A stretch of 64,000 bases of DNA from Isoetes taiwanensis (Eukaryota; Streptophyta; Lycopodiopsida; Isoetales; Isoetaceae). The stretch's first letter is position 1. Every line of letters begins with the position of its first letter. The notes below the pieces were generated by a model. That model saw nothing but the letters and a program-made list of their open reading frames with translations, did no database searches and was not told the DNA's origin. A program made the translations under genes and the position numbers. The stretch is from NCBI GenBank assembly GCA_021234155.1, contig JAJEKV010000072.1, positions 2,044,436 to 2,108,435 of the forward strand. Reading direction: 5' to 3'. This document shows, one piece after another, positions 1 to 10,502 of this stretch.

Positions 1-58
1 CCAAACTCACTACTCAAGATCGTTTATTGCATTCCTTCAACATTCCTTACAAAAGACT

Positions 59-609
59 TCAAACCTGCAACATCCCAAGACCTGCAATGCACTTCACAAA
101 CTGTTTTCTTCCCAATGCTTTGGTGAACACATCTACAATCATTTTGTCAGTTCGCAAATGTTGAAAAGCAATATGCCCTTCAATTACCTTCTCCCTGGTG
201 AAATGGAATTGAACCTCAATATGCTTCGCCTTAGTGAAGTTCGTAGGATTCTTCACAAGAGAAATGGCAGCAGAATTATCATTGCCACGGTAGCCTGTTG
301 TTGTGGCACATATATTTCAGCAAGCAGCCGTCTTAACCAAATACATTCCTTTGCAACACAACACAGGGCCATATACTCCGATTCGCGTGTGGAAGCTGCA
401 GTGGACTTCTGTTTTCTACTGCACCAATCTATCACTCCCCCTTGCAGGAGAAAACCATAACCAGTTCTAGACTTTCTATCCGACGTATCTCCTGCATAAT
501 CTGTGTCAGCAAAGCCTTGAAGCACAAGGGGATTAGAAACTTTATGATAGTAACAGATGCCCATATTGGGAGTGCTTTGCAAATATCGAAGAAGTCTCTT
601 AAGAGCCAA
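59..609 (-). pseudogene. copia RNase H, two frames
   Basis: The region 253-609 contains LQGFADTDYAGDTSDRKSRT and STRESEYMAL, which carry the acidic residues of the copia RNase H domain. The region 59-256 contains KHIEVQFHFTREKV and VFTKALGRKQF, its normal C-terminal end. The two parts are out of frame near 253-300. The coding end of the element therefore lies only about 58 bases from the left edge of the window. Confidence 0.9.
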
Positions 610-1593
610 TTAGTGTTGAGCAGCAGGATTATCCAAATATTGGCTCAATGTGATAGTGGCCTGGGCAATATCAGGGCGAGTACAAACCATGTAGTGCATC
701 AGCTTACCAACAAGGCTTCGAAAAGACAAGCCACCTAAATCTGCAGCAGAATGAGGAGCAGCGGACAATGGCAAAGAATAGGTGGCAGGAGTGACAACTC
801 CTTTGCTATGTTCCATATGACAGGCATGCAACAAATTCGAAATAGACTTCCCTTGATGGATTTTGATGGATTTGGTTTGGGGATCTCTGATCACTTGAAT
901 CCCAAGGAAGTAATGTAAAGGGCCCAAATCTGTCATTCTAAACCTTTGGGTCAAAGCCGCTTTAGTTTCTCGCATCATAATAGAACTATTGCTTGCAAGA
1001 ATAAGATCGTCCACATACAACACAATAAGAATAAGAGAATCTGTGTACCTCTTGCTGTAGATGTTCCAAATGCTTTTGACTCCTCGGTAAAGCCCTCACA
1101 AGCGTGAAGAATTTGTGGATTCGTATAGTACCACCGGGCGCAGGATCCCGCAATCCGCATGAGCTTTCTTAAGTTTGTAGACATGATCCTCTTTCCCGGG
1201 AACAATGAAGCCAGGGGCTTGTTTAAGATAAACTTCCTCATCTAATTTCCCATGAAGAAACGCTGTTTTAACATCCATTTGTTGGAGGTCTAGATCAAGT
1301 GCAGCCGCTACTGCCAACACCGTTCTTACAGAACTCAAGCGCGCTACAGGTGCAAAAGTTTCATTATAATCAATCCCTTTTGTCTCTGAGCATCCCAAAG
1401 CCACCAAGCGAGCTTTATACTTGCTGACTTCATTCCTTTCATTATATTTAACCTTATAAATCCACTTTGAATTCACAGCTCTTTTTCCTTTAGGCAGCTC
1501 AGTCAACACCCACGTATCATTTTCGAGCAAGGCTTGGTACTCTTCCTGCATGGCTGCCATCCAGTCATCTTTGTGGCAACTATTCATCGCCAT
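610..1593 (-). pseudogene. copia reverse transcriptase, two frames
   Basis: The fingers/palm part (1096-1593) has NDTWVLTELPKGKRAVNSKW, YKARLVALGCSETKGIDY and QMDVKTAFLHGKLDEEVY, all standard Ty1/copia RT blocks. The catalytic YVDD box opens the second piece (610-1023, MLYVDDLILAS), followed by GPLHYFLGIQV. A frame change at about 1024-1096 falls just before the YVDD box, and a short stretch there no longer reads as RT. The enzyme would normally copy the element RNA in the particle; this copy is dead. Confidence 0.92.
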
Positions 1594-1679
1594 CCATACC
1601 CTTTGGGTTCATCAGGCAAGATGTTACTATTGAAAGCAATATACCCAGAGGTCCGGCCACGCTTAGAGTTTATGTACTC

Positions 1680-2800
1680 TTACATACGAGCAGTCATATG
1701 CCGAGTTCTTGCAGACCGTCTCAACCCATCCGGGGCTGCATGAGTACAGGAGGTCAATTCATCTGACTCTCCATCACCATCACTATCTTCAGGCTCAGAG
1801 GGAACATCAAGGTCCTCACCCTCAAGATCTGAAAGCTCATCTGTTTGTGCTTGCTCATGATCAGAATCGGATTCATTATCAGAGCTGTGACTCATATCAT
1901 AGAATGTGGTTCCCATGCCTTTGCCAAAATCAAAACTAGTTTCATCAAAACGCACACTTCTTCTTATGATAATTTTCTTTGTAGAAGGAACATACAGTCG
2001 ATATCCCTTTATCTCCTCTGAATATCCAACGAACATACAAGGTACAGCCTTATTAGAAAGCTTATCACGCTTGGCATGGGCAAAAGCATTACAACCAAAC
2101 ACTTTCATATCTGCAATCTCACGCTTTCTCCCACTCCACAGTTCCTCTGGAACAATATTCGATGTGGCTTTAGTAGGCAGTCTATTCAACAGATAACAGG
2201 CAGTGTGCACAGCTTCCCCCCAAAAGGAAGAATCAATGTTATTCCCAAACAGCATAGCCCTGGCACATTCCAGAACAGTCTGGTTTTTCCTCTCAACGAC
2301 CCCATTCTGCTGATGCTCATGTGCCACTGATTTCTCATGCTTAATCCCAGACTCTCTGCACAAAGCCTCAAACTTCCTGTTTACGAATTCTCCCCCTTGA
2401 TCCGTTCGGATTTGTTTAAGTTTCAAATCTGCTTGATTTTCCACAAATGTTTTCCACCTTGCAAAATATCCATACACTTCGGACTTGTGTTTCAGAAAAT
2501 ACACCCACAGTTTCCTGCTAAAATCGTCAATTATCAAAAGAAAGTACATGTGTCCTCCTATTGATGCCATTTTAGCTTTTCCCCACACATCCATATGAAC
2601 AATTTCGAGGCGTTTTTCTGCTCTATGCGCTTTGCCTTTAGGAAACCGTCTCCTGTATGTGCATTTTTCCAAGCATACACCCTTCACACAATTTACCTGG
2701 GGGCTCAATCTTGGGCAATCCACTGACCAGCTTATGCTTATACATCTCTTTCATCAACAGGAAGTTCGGGTGTCCCAACCTCCCGTGCCATAGCTGACTC
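1680..2800 (-). pseudogene. copia integrase core, frameshifted at its N-terminus
   Basis: The region begins with WHGRLGHPNF and CEGCMLGK, the HHCC zinc-binding part. It then changes frame near 2640-2660 and continues as FPKGKAHRA, HMDVWGKAK, IDDFSRKLWVYFLK, IRTDQGGEF and HQQNGVVERKNQT. These supply the D, D and E of the integrase catalytic triad; the E sits in NGVVERKN. The C-terminal part has the usual VFGCNAFAH, MFVGYSEEIKGYRLY and an acidic Ser/Asp/Glu-rich linker. Apart from the N-terminal frameshift the domain has normal length, so this is a fairly young relic. Confidence 0.92.
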
Positions 2801-2832
2801 TTTTCCAGTGTGCAGGCACTTAATGCTACCTT

Positions 2833-3518
2833 TTAGGACCAGCTCAATCTGTATAAATCCCCATCTCGATCTCCAACAGCAAGGACACTGCCGGTTCTGT
2901 CCTTTATCAAATATTTTCCATATCCGAAATTCACCAACAATCTGGCATCATCCAACTTAGATATGGACAGCAGGTTTGCTTCCAATTCCGGTACATGCAG
3001 GGTCCTTTTGCGTTTAATTTTTCCACATGGCATGTCAAGTCTGACAATTCCAACACCCGCTACGCCCAAAGTTCCTTTGCCAATCTTCACTCTGCTCTGC
3101 CCAACAACGTGATAATCAACAAACAGTTCACCTTAGGAGTCATGTGGTCCGTAGCTCCAGAATCTAAATACCAAATTCCATGGGGTGTTTGGGCCAGAAA
3201 ACAACCTGCCTCTTGTCCAATCGCTACAGCATTACAGCAACTTTGAAACCATGCAACCATGATGCACACATGTTTCACAATTCCATGCTTTAAGACACCA
3301 AACAGAGTTCCAAAGAGAGTAAAAAATGTTTTAGACTGAGAACCTTTGTTCTTTACCTTCTCATGACACGAACTTTCTCTGACGCACACAAATGCTTTAC
3401 CGGTAGACACAAACGAGTCACTACTCTCAGAAGTGTTCTCAGACTCTGCAGAAGAATCAGAAAGATCATTCTTCAAAACTTTTGATGCTTTATGGGCTTT
3501 TGGTCCCCGTTTCTGCAA
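2833..3518 (-). pseudogene. copia protease and GAG-pre-integrase segment
   Basis: The first part (3087-3518) ends in YLDSGATDHM, the aspartic-protease active-site motif of copia elements (D-S-G-A). The next part (2833-3090) has LHVPELEANLLSISKL, the segment that follows the protease and leads into the GAG-pre-integrase domain. The zinc-binding start of integrase, WHGRLGHPNF, is encoded at about 2762-2797, outside both open pieces. A frame change at about 3088 separates the parts, so the enzyme is not expressible from this copy as it stands. Confidence 0.88.
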
Positions 3519-4267
3519 TTCATCATCCCTTTTTTGCTCAGCCCGTCTCTTCTTTCTCCTGTCAGGTCAGTACAATCTTTAGCCAGATGGCCTATCTTGT
3601 TGCAATTGAAGCATTTTCTCATTTCCTCCTTACCACCAATCAAGGCCTGAACTTCTCTTGACGATGATTTCTTTGATCCCCTTTGGTTTTTCTCTTCCAA
3701 CAAGAGCTGCTGACAAGCCCATTCTAATTCAACCGTCTCTACTGACCCAATAATGTTCTTGACATTATTGTATGAACTAGGCAAGCCAAGGAGTAAAGCT
3801 CCTACAACCAAATCATTATCAATGCCTTTATCCATACCTTGCACCTGTTTAGAGGCTTGCTGAATTATCCCGATATATTCCTCCATACTCATGCCTTCTC
3901 TGAGCTTGGTATTGAACACTACTGCATACAAATTTGCTTGATTGGAAAAGTGTCTTCGTTTGTATGCTCTCGAAGTTCATCCCATGCAACCTTGGTCGAT
4001 GGAGCTTCCGCAATCTGTGGCATCAAAGTATCGTCCGGATACACGAGAATTCTCTTCTTTGCGGTCCAATTTTTCAGATCCATTTAGCAAATGGCTTGTC
4101 TTTTTCGATTCATTTATCTTTGAATCCCCTTCACTCCCTTCCTCAACTGCCAACGGTTTAGGTTCGTCACCATTCACGATGCCCCATAGCCCTTTTTCAC
4201 AAAGCTTGGTTTGGACTCTCAAGAACCAGTAATAGGCATTCGCATGGTTCAACGTCTCAATCTTCAT
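3473..4267 (-). pseudogene. copia gag (UBN2-like) with CCHC zinc knuckle, frameshifted
   Basis: The capsid/nucleocapsid part of the copia element lies in two frames: 3977-4267 (begins MKIETLNHANAYYWFL) and 3473-3931. The second piece carries the UBN2-type gag region (GMSMEEYIGIIQQ, LLLGLPSSYNNV) and then the nucleocapsid knuckle CFNCNKIGHLAKDC, an exact CX2CX4HX4C. The two pieces are out of frame across 3931-3977. In an active element this product packages the RNA; here it is broken. Confidence 0.9.
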
Positions 4268-4312
4268 GGCAGTTCTCTTACACTCCTCTTTAGATCAGTC
4301 CTCAGGCTCGCT

Positions 4313-4324
4313 GCTCTGATACCA
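4313..4324 (-). other. primer-binding site of the copia element (initiator Met tRNA type)
   Basis: The minus strand reads TGGTATCAGAGC immediately upstream of gag. This is the standard plant copia primer-binding site, complementary to the 3' half of initiator methionine tRNA. It fixes the orientation of the element and where the 5' LTR should end. Confidence 0.9.
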
Positions 4325-4512
4325 TATTAAAACACAGCGACAACACAAAGGAACAGAAAACTTAGAGTGCAGAAAGGTAAGGTTTCTCTTTGATGATTCG
4401 AAGACATACATCCAAGTTCCGAGATAATAGGAGCACCGCTCTAGACATGGCAATTCTGGATTATGCCATCTGTCAAGGTATATTTTGTCTACAGACTTAT
4501 CCATTATCAACA
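4325..4512 (-). repeat. candidate 5' LTR of the copia element
   Basis: The LTR should lie directly upstream of the primer-binding site. On the minus strand a TGTTGATAATGGATAAG start, typical of copia LTR 5' ends, occurs at about 4512, giving an LTR of roughly 190 bp. The 3' terminus next to the PBS reads TTTTAATA rather than a clean CA. The 3' LTR is outside the window, so the limits cannot be confirmed by comparison. Confidence 0.4.
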
Positions 4513-6670
4513 TTTTGGTCTGCCAAAGTCTCATGTCATTCTTCATAGTTGCTGGGCGATCTTGTTATCAGCTTAGCTGTCAGCTTGTTTGAGCTTGTCT
4601 TTGTTTGCCATTACAGATCCGGTGGGAACAGAACGGCCTTCTCAGAACAGCTTTTCATTTGAGAGATAAAACCCTTCAAATCTGGCATGGATGGGAAGGC
4701 CAAGTGCTGATTTGCTTAGATCCCAAAATATGCGGCCTGAAACAAGCCTTGCTTGCAGCAAATCAGCCGCTCGAACTTGGTCGGCCATCACTCCAAGCTA
4801 CATTGTTTCATCCATTACAGTCGCACAGGCCTTACAGTCGCACAGGCCTCCACGGTCAGTAAAGTTATAAAACATACAATCTGTTCAATCTAGTTTGTAA
4901 TGCTTTATTTTAGTTTGCACTGTTGGAATTCATTTGCTATCATTACATTGACTTTTTTCAGTCAATTTGTTGGGCAGGTCAAAACATGGCTGTTTGACGC
5001 ATCTTCTTTTGTGGGGAACTGCTCAGTGTGTCCCTTATGGGATATTATTCTGCAATCCATGGTCTAAAAAACTTGAAACACCCCAACGATAATACCCCCA
5101 TCAGGACTTGCAAAGAAAATTAGGACGGGATCATGGTGGCAAAAGCGATGGAATTTTTTACTGCATTTCAGTTGCACTTGTACCACTTATGAAACATCAT
5201 TTTTTGCCTCACTGAACTTTATCAAACGGGAGCAAGATCTGGATATGACAAGCAGTTAGTTACAAATTGTGAAGAGTACCATTTATTGGTGCTTCTTCTC
5301 AGTCTATTTGCTTCCCCATCATTACCTTGGCATGCCAAATAAATTGAGAACTAAATTTATTACTTCTTCGTCATTGCCTTGGTTTGTCTTACAAATTGAG
5401 GACTAAGTCTCAGCACTACTCTATCATCCAAAATTTGTTTCTCCAACGTCACCTTGGCACGCTATACACTACACATTGTTTAGACATTCATTTTATTCAA
5501 TGTGTGTCAATTGTTAAGATGTATAATACGATGATTTGAAATTGGAGGTCTCTTATATTTGTTATTTCACACATGTATTTTTTATTTCAAATAATTGCTC
5601 TGCTTCACCCCTTGTGAGTTATTTCATCACTTCTTACTCCACCAGCGGCATCTTCTTGCAGATTTCCGATCAGTGTCATTCGTTGCGTAACTGGTCTCTG
5701 AACTTGTCATGCTGTTAACGACCTTCGGTAATTTCCCATTTCCATTTGTTCCTTACACATCAGTACTCTAAGTAGTTATGCCATCCATGGAAATCAACAA
5801 CGCTAGTTGTAGCAAATTTATCAGCAAGTTGCACATCCATAAGAGGACTGTCTCTGCTGCAAACTTCTTACCGCTTATCTAACACAGACTTCACAAACAA
5901 GTAATGCAATTTAAGTGAATATGCTGGCCTTCTTGTTCATCCAGCTTTAAAGTATTTCACTTCAATATAGAACTCGGTGTTCTTAATCCAGAGACATCTT
6001 TTCTGGACACATTCTTCCCACTGAAAGTCCCTGTTTCAACTGTTTAGGCACCTCATTCACCTCATTGGAATCCCCATCTGTACTGCTAATGGCAGTGCCC
6101 ATGAAAAGTCATGCACTCCTCACTTAAGTCCATATAAATAAATAGGGCTCTTGGTAGAATGCCAGTTAATAGAAGACTGTAACTGTATCCAACAATTTAT
6201 TCTCCTTCATTTTGCTCCAAACTTTAGGGACATAATTGATCATTTAATACATGGCACATTTATGATTCACGTGTTCCCTGTGGCCATATGGTCAATTTGT
6301 TCACGTCCAGCTTCTGTCCTGCAAATAATAAGAAAAATTTAATCTGCTGCGAAGTAATAAGCCAAGCAAGCATTCGCTAACCAGAACGCTGCAAAACTGC
6401 GGTTACTTCATGCAACAAAAGTTATCCTTCAACGTCAAGAGTCTGATATCAACAGAATAGACCTGCATCAGTATATGATATATACTTATATTATATAATA
6501 ACATGTTTCCAGGGATTCTTACGTATATATGCATGTGTAGAGACGTCCTCCATGAGGCTGCTTCACAAAAGCTGATGAGAAACTGACAGAAATGCTCATG
6601 CTTTTAAAACCTTGCTTGGGTGAGCTAAATGTTTTGAAAATACAATTAACCTGAGCATCCCATATAGACC
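4513..6670. other. non-coding stretch between copia element and PPR gene
   Basis: No convincing coding region or RNA gene was found. A perfect 17-bp tandem duplication (TTACAGTCGCACAGGCC) lies at 4815-4848. An imperfect repeat containing CATTACCTTGG and CAAATTGAGGACTAA variants lies at about 5315-5460. The downstream part may include the PPR gene's 3' untranslated region. Confidence 0.5.
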
Positions 6671-6679
6671 ATCATTTTT

Positions 6680-6719
6680 GCATTCTTGCCTTCACCAGTA
6701 GTAATTCCCACAAGAACAT
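6680..6719 (-). repeat. second copy of the PPR gene's 3' end, 61 bp downstream
   Basis: The last nine codons of the PPR gene, stop included (minus strand, 6753-6779), recur as a near copy at 6692-6718. The flanking GCAAGAATGC is also shared. The repeat would read CSCGNYYW-stop, so the unusual two-tyrosine ending is present in both. It is a local duplication of the gene terminus lying in the 3' UTR. Confidence 0.75.
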
Positions 6720-6752
6720 AACGATTATATCAACCTACTTCCGCATTCTTGC

Positions 6753-9700
6753 TCACCAATAGTAATCCCCGCAAGAACATGACCCATCTTTAAACCAGTG
6801 TGTACAGTACCCATCCTTTATTATGATATCCCGCTTTTCAATCTTAGATAGAAACTTTGTTGCACTGTGGCAATCCAAGCACATTCGAAGGTTCTTCGTC
6901 GCTCGAATAGTTGTACCTGAAGGTGTCTTTAGAAGCCCAAATGCAACAGCCAGCTTCTCGCTGTGTCCACACAAAGCATCTTCTTTATCAGTATCTGACA
7001 TTTTCTGCAAAACTTGATGAACTTTTGGCATGTATCCAGCTTGCTTCATTCTGTTACTCATGCTCTTCAACATAGCATGGATCTCCTCAATTTCGGGATG
7101 GTTTTTGTCTCCAACAACAAACTCGTGAATCTTGTCCTCTATCTCAATCCATGCCTTGGCAGGTTTTTTCCATGCCCCAAAGTGTTGTCTGAGCCCTTCA
7201 ACGTTTGAAGCATCCTTCCACATATGAGCATCCAAATAGATGCCTGCCATGAGAACATATGCAGCAGCATAGTACGGATCCAACTGGATGATATGGTCAA
7301 AGCATTTCCGCCCTATCTCTACATTGCTGTATTTCCTACATGCCGTAAGCAAACACATCCATCCAATAATATATGGTCGAATTGTTTGAAGTAAACCTTG
7401 TGCTTCATTTAAATATCCTGCTCGACTGAAAAGATCAACAATACTTGCACAGTGGGAAAGGTTCGGTATCAACTTGTGGTCTTCAATCATTGATTTAAAG
7501 TATTTGTGGCCTTCATCCAACAAGCCTGCATGACTGCAGGCAACAAGAATGATAATAAATGTCACATCATTTGGCTTTATTCCTCCTTGTTGCATGTCCT
7601 TGAAATATTTTAGGGCAGAGCGGAAATCCCCCCGCTGAGCATACCCTGCAATCATCGCATTCCATGACACCACATCAGGGTCCAATAAATCGTCAAATAT
7701 TTTTTTTGCCTCTGATAAGCTTCCACATTTTGCATACATATCAACAAGTGTGTTCATCACGAAAGCATCAGGTATTAGCTCCCCCTCAACAATTTGTCCA
7801 TGAATGCTTCTACCTCGTCCTATTGCCCCAATGCTGCCACATGCTTTTAATATGCTAGAAAAAGTACCCGAATCTGGCTTTATGCCCTGACTTCGCATCA
7901 TGTCAAAGCATTGCAATGCAAGAGAACCTTCACCATGCAGTGCATAGCCTGAAATCATTGCTCCCCACAGGGCAAGATCACGGTCTGGAAACTGCTCAAA
8001 CACATTACATGCCTCGTCCAAACTGCCACATCTGCTATACATATCAACTAACATACTTCCTATACAAACATCAGATTCTACACCGTTTCTTTTAATGTCC
8101 TCATGAATGGAAGTCCCCATCTTTAAATTCTCAGTCATACTGCATGCTTTTAGAACATTCAGAAATATGAACAGATCTGGTCTTACACCATCCTCCTGCA
8201 TTTTATTATAAGTTTCAAGGGCAGAATGGATTTCGCCATTCTGGACATATGCTGCAATCAATGTGCCCCAACCTAATACATCCCGCTTGGGCAATTTGTC
8301 AAAGACTTCCCGTGCCTCCTTAAGACTCCCACATCTCGCATACATATCGACTAGTGCTATCCCCAATAATGTGTCACCTTCAAGGTCACCTTTAACAATC
8401 TGCCTATGGATGTTACGGCCACGGCCAATGTCACCAACACTGCCGCATGCTTTCAGTACACTTGATAATATTACTTCATTTGGGTCTATACCATCTTTTA
8501 GCATCTTATCAAAACAATTAAGGGCAAGAAGACCTTGCTCCTGCTGGACATAGCCTGCAATCATTGCACCCCATGACACAATATCACGATTTGGCAAATT
8601 CAGGAGAACTTTTTGTGCCTCATCTACTGCTCCACATCTAGCATACATATCAACCAGTGCACTCCCAACAAAAGCATCACAATGGAACCCACTCTTCACA
8701 GCTTGATCATGGATTTTCCGGCCATAATCTAATGCCAAACAATTACCACATGCTTTCAAGATGCTTGACAATGTGAACTTGTCTGCCTTTATGTTGTTGT
8801 CTTGCATGCTCTGAAATAAATTCATGGCAGACAATCCTTCCCCATGCTGGGCGTAACCTGCAATCATTGCATTCCAAGATATCAAGTTGTGATCTGGCAA
8901 TCTAATAAATATATTATGAGCATCCTCCAAAGTTCCACACTTCCCATACATATCAACTAAGGTATTCCCCACAGAACTATCAAACTGAAGGCCAATCTGG
9001 ATAACTCTAGCATGAATACGCTTTCCCTGGTCTATGGCCCTAATGCGCCCACATGCTTTTAAGACACTCAAGTATACGGCTCTCTCCGGATGCAAGCCTT
9101 CATCCTGCATCTTTTCATAGCATTCAAGGGCAAGAAGGCTTTGACCATGCTGGGTGTATCCTGCAATCATTGCACCCCATGAAACTACATTTAAATTTGA
9201 CAATTCACGAAAAACCTCACATGCCTCCATTAAGCTCCCACATTTGAGATACATATCAACAAGTGTACTTCCAACAAAAACATCAGATTGAAAGTGATCA
9301 TTTACAATATGCTTATGAACATTTCTTCCTTGGTGCAGATTTGACGACGCAATGCACGCTTGTAGGACAGTAACATAAATGTAGGGGCTGCTCTTTAGAC
9401 CTGATACTAACATTTCGTTGTACAACTGAAGTGCAGTCTGACCTTCTCCGAGTTTTACGTGGGCGGAAATAATCGCAGTCCATGTATAATGACTTGGTTT
9501 ACTAACCTTGATAAATGCTTGATGTGCTTCATCCAGACTTCCACAAGCAGCAAACATGCGAATGAGGTGGTTAGCCATAATCTCAATTGAATCCAGTCCA
9601 CTTTGAGCCAACAGCAAAAGGAGACGCCGAGTACATTCCAAATTTGGTTTCTTTGTGCATTCTCGCAGAAGTTGATGGGCATGGTCCCTGGGTATTTGAA

Positions 9701-9803
9701 TCCCTTGCTGCTGCAATAGCTCTGCGGCATTAAGAGCCTCATATACCCATCCTTGATTGTCCAAAACCCCAGATATACTGTTTACAGAACGTGCAAGCGT
9801 CAT
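6753..9803 (-). CDS. PLS-class PPR protein with E and DYW (KP-type) domains
   Basis: Intact, intronless 1016-residue ORF. After a short leader (about 1-80) come seven PLS triads of about 101 residues, each marked by a variant of LVDMYxKCG and of MIAGYxQHG. E-type motifs follow at about 800-900. The DYW deaminase domain shows HSEKLAVAFG (HxE, catalytic), CLDCHSATKF (CxxCH) and CSCG (CxC, zinc). Two features depart from the common form. The PG box reads KKPAKAWIEIEDKIHEF instead of the usual EPGCSW type, and the protein ends in GDYYW rather than DYW. The KP form is the variant that in ferns, lycophytes and hornworts is associated with U-to-C organellar RNA editing. Function as an organellar editing factor is inferred from family; a target peptide is not obvious. 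The start is the only ATG upstream of the first repeat in an otherwise open frame. Confidence 0.96.
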   Translation of the reverse strand: MTLARSVNSISGVLDNQGWVYEALNAAELLQQQGIQIPRDHAHQLLRECTKKPNLECTRRLLLLLAQSGLDSIEIMANHLIRMFAACGSLDEAHQAFIKVSKPSHYTWTAIISAHVKLGEGQTALQLYNEMLVSGLKSSPYIYVTVLQACIASSNLHQGRNVHKHIVNDHFQSDVFVGSTLVDMYLKCGSLMEACEVFRELSNLNVVSWGAMIAGYTQHGQSLLALECYEKMQDEGLHPERAVYLSVLKACGRIRAIDQGKRIHARVIQIGLQFDSSVGNTLVDMYGKCGTLEDAHNIFIRLPDHNLISWNAMIAGYAQHGEGLSAMNLFQSMQDNNIKADKFTLSSILKACGNCLALDYGRKIHDQAVKSGFHCDAFVGSALVDMYARCGAVDEAQKVLLNLPNRDIVSWGAMIAGYVQQEQGLLALNCFDKMLKDGIDPNEVILSSVLKACGSVGDIGRGRNIHRQIVKGDLEGDTLLGIALVDMYARCGSLKEAREVFDKLPKRDVLGWGTLIAAYVQNGEIHSALETYNKMQEDGVRPDLFIFLNVLKACSMTENLKMGTSIHEDIKRNGVESDVCIGSMLVDMYSRCGSLDEACNVFEQFPDRDLALWGAMISGYALHGEGSLALQCFDMMRSQGIKPDSGTFSSILKACGSIGAIGRGRSIHGQIVEGELIPDAFVMNTLVDMYAKCGSLSEAKKIFDDLLDPDVVSWNAMIAGYAQRGDFRSALKYFKDMQQGGIKPNDVTFIIILVACSHAGLLDEGHKYFKSMIEDHKLIPNLSHCASIVDLFSRAGYLNEAQGLLQTIRPYIIGWMCLLTACRKYSNVEIGRKCFDHIIQLDPYYAAAYVLMAGIYLDAHMWKDASNVEGLRQHFGAWKKPAKAWIEIEDKIHEFVVGDKNHPEIEEIHAMLKSMSNRMKQAGYMPKVHQVLQKMSDTDKEDALCGHSEKLAVAFGLLKTPSGTTIRATKNLRMCLDCHSATKFLSKIEKRDIIIKDGYCTHWFKDGSCSCGDYYW

Positions 9804-10500
9804 GCAACTTAGAAAAGAATAAATTGATGTTTCTCGATCCTAGCTCATACCTGAAGGCATCTCCAACTGACAGAGTTGAGAAGGAGTCCAGAAATGTCTG
9901 GTAATGCAAGTTGATGTCATGCCAAAGAAATATATCAAACGGAAAGGAAAGCAGTAGTGCTCACCTTGCTAACTGAGGCAGCTAAAGACGATTGATACAA
10001 TATTATAGCTCGCCATGCACGATGCCATTTCATCATATTGCAATGTCAAGCCTCTTGAAACCATGCCTTAGAACCTGATGTCAACGATGGAAATGAAGAG
10101 ATCAGATGGAAAATGTAATACCTACGCCCAAAGCCAAGCCATTGCGAGTTTTCAACTAACCTCATTTACATTGTTTTGTGCCTGTTTTGTAAAAATACTA
10201 TCTAGGTATCTATCTTATTGGAGGTTACATCAAGGTGCTAGAATTCCCTTTTGACCTTGCTATCGTGCCCATTTTAGTTGGAAGTTTTATCGAAGGAAAT
10301 ATTGGCACCACATTTCGGCCTCGATTCCAGTAAACTTTGAGCCGAATACCCTAGCGTGGTATTCGGCCTGCATCTTCTGTTTTGTTTGCCGGCAGAAAAA
10401 ACCGGCATAAGGGGTATTCGATCTGCCTATTCAACCTATTCTAAGGGGTATTCCACAAGTCTAATACCCCCTTTTTTTGGGACTTTGCGAACAATGTGTG
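9804..10500. other. PPR 5' flank and intergenic sequence
   Basis: No coding region seen. On the minus strand a good donor, CAG|GTATGAG, sits at 9850/9851 and a pyrimidine-rich TTTCTAAG precedes the PPR start, so a short 5' UTR intron is possible but unproven. A small hairpin with GCCGG/CCGGC arms lies at about 10388-10408, within a patch containing several GGTATTCG-like words. Confidence 0.35.
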
Positions 10501-10502
10501 GT

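Larger units (their letters stand above)
1..4324 (-). mobile_element. Ty1/copia LTR retrotransposon, degenerate, runs off the left edge
   Basis: Read on the minus strand, the order is PBS, gag, protease, integrase, reverse transcriptase and RNase H, which is the Ty1/copia order (integrase before RT). A primer-binding site matching the plant copia consensus TGGTATCAGAGC lies at 4313-4324. Coding continuity is broken by frameshifts near 3931-3977, 3090, 2640-2720, 1600-1680, 1023-1096, 610 and 255, so the copy cannot make a full polyprotein. The 3' LTR and polypurine tract would lie left of position 1 and are not visible. The internal region is otherwise nearly full length. Confidence 0.94.

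Noticed and set aside
8263-8553. Plus-strand open frames inside the PPR gene
   Set aside because: They are antisense to a 1016-codon gene with clear repeats; their composition follows from the opposite strand.
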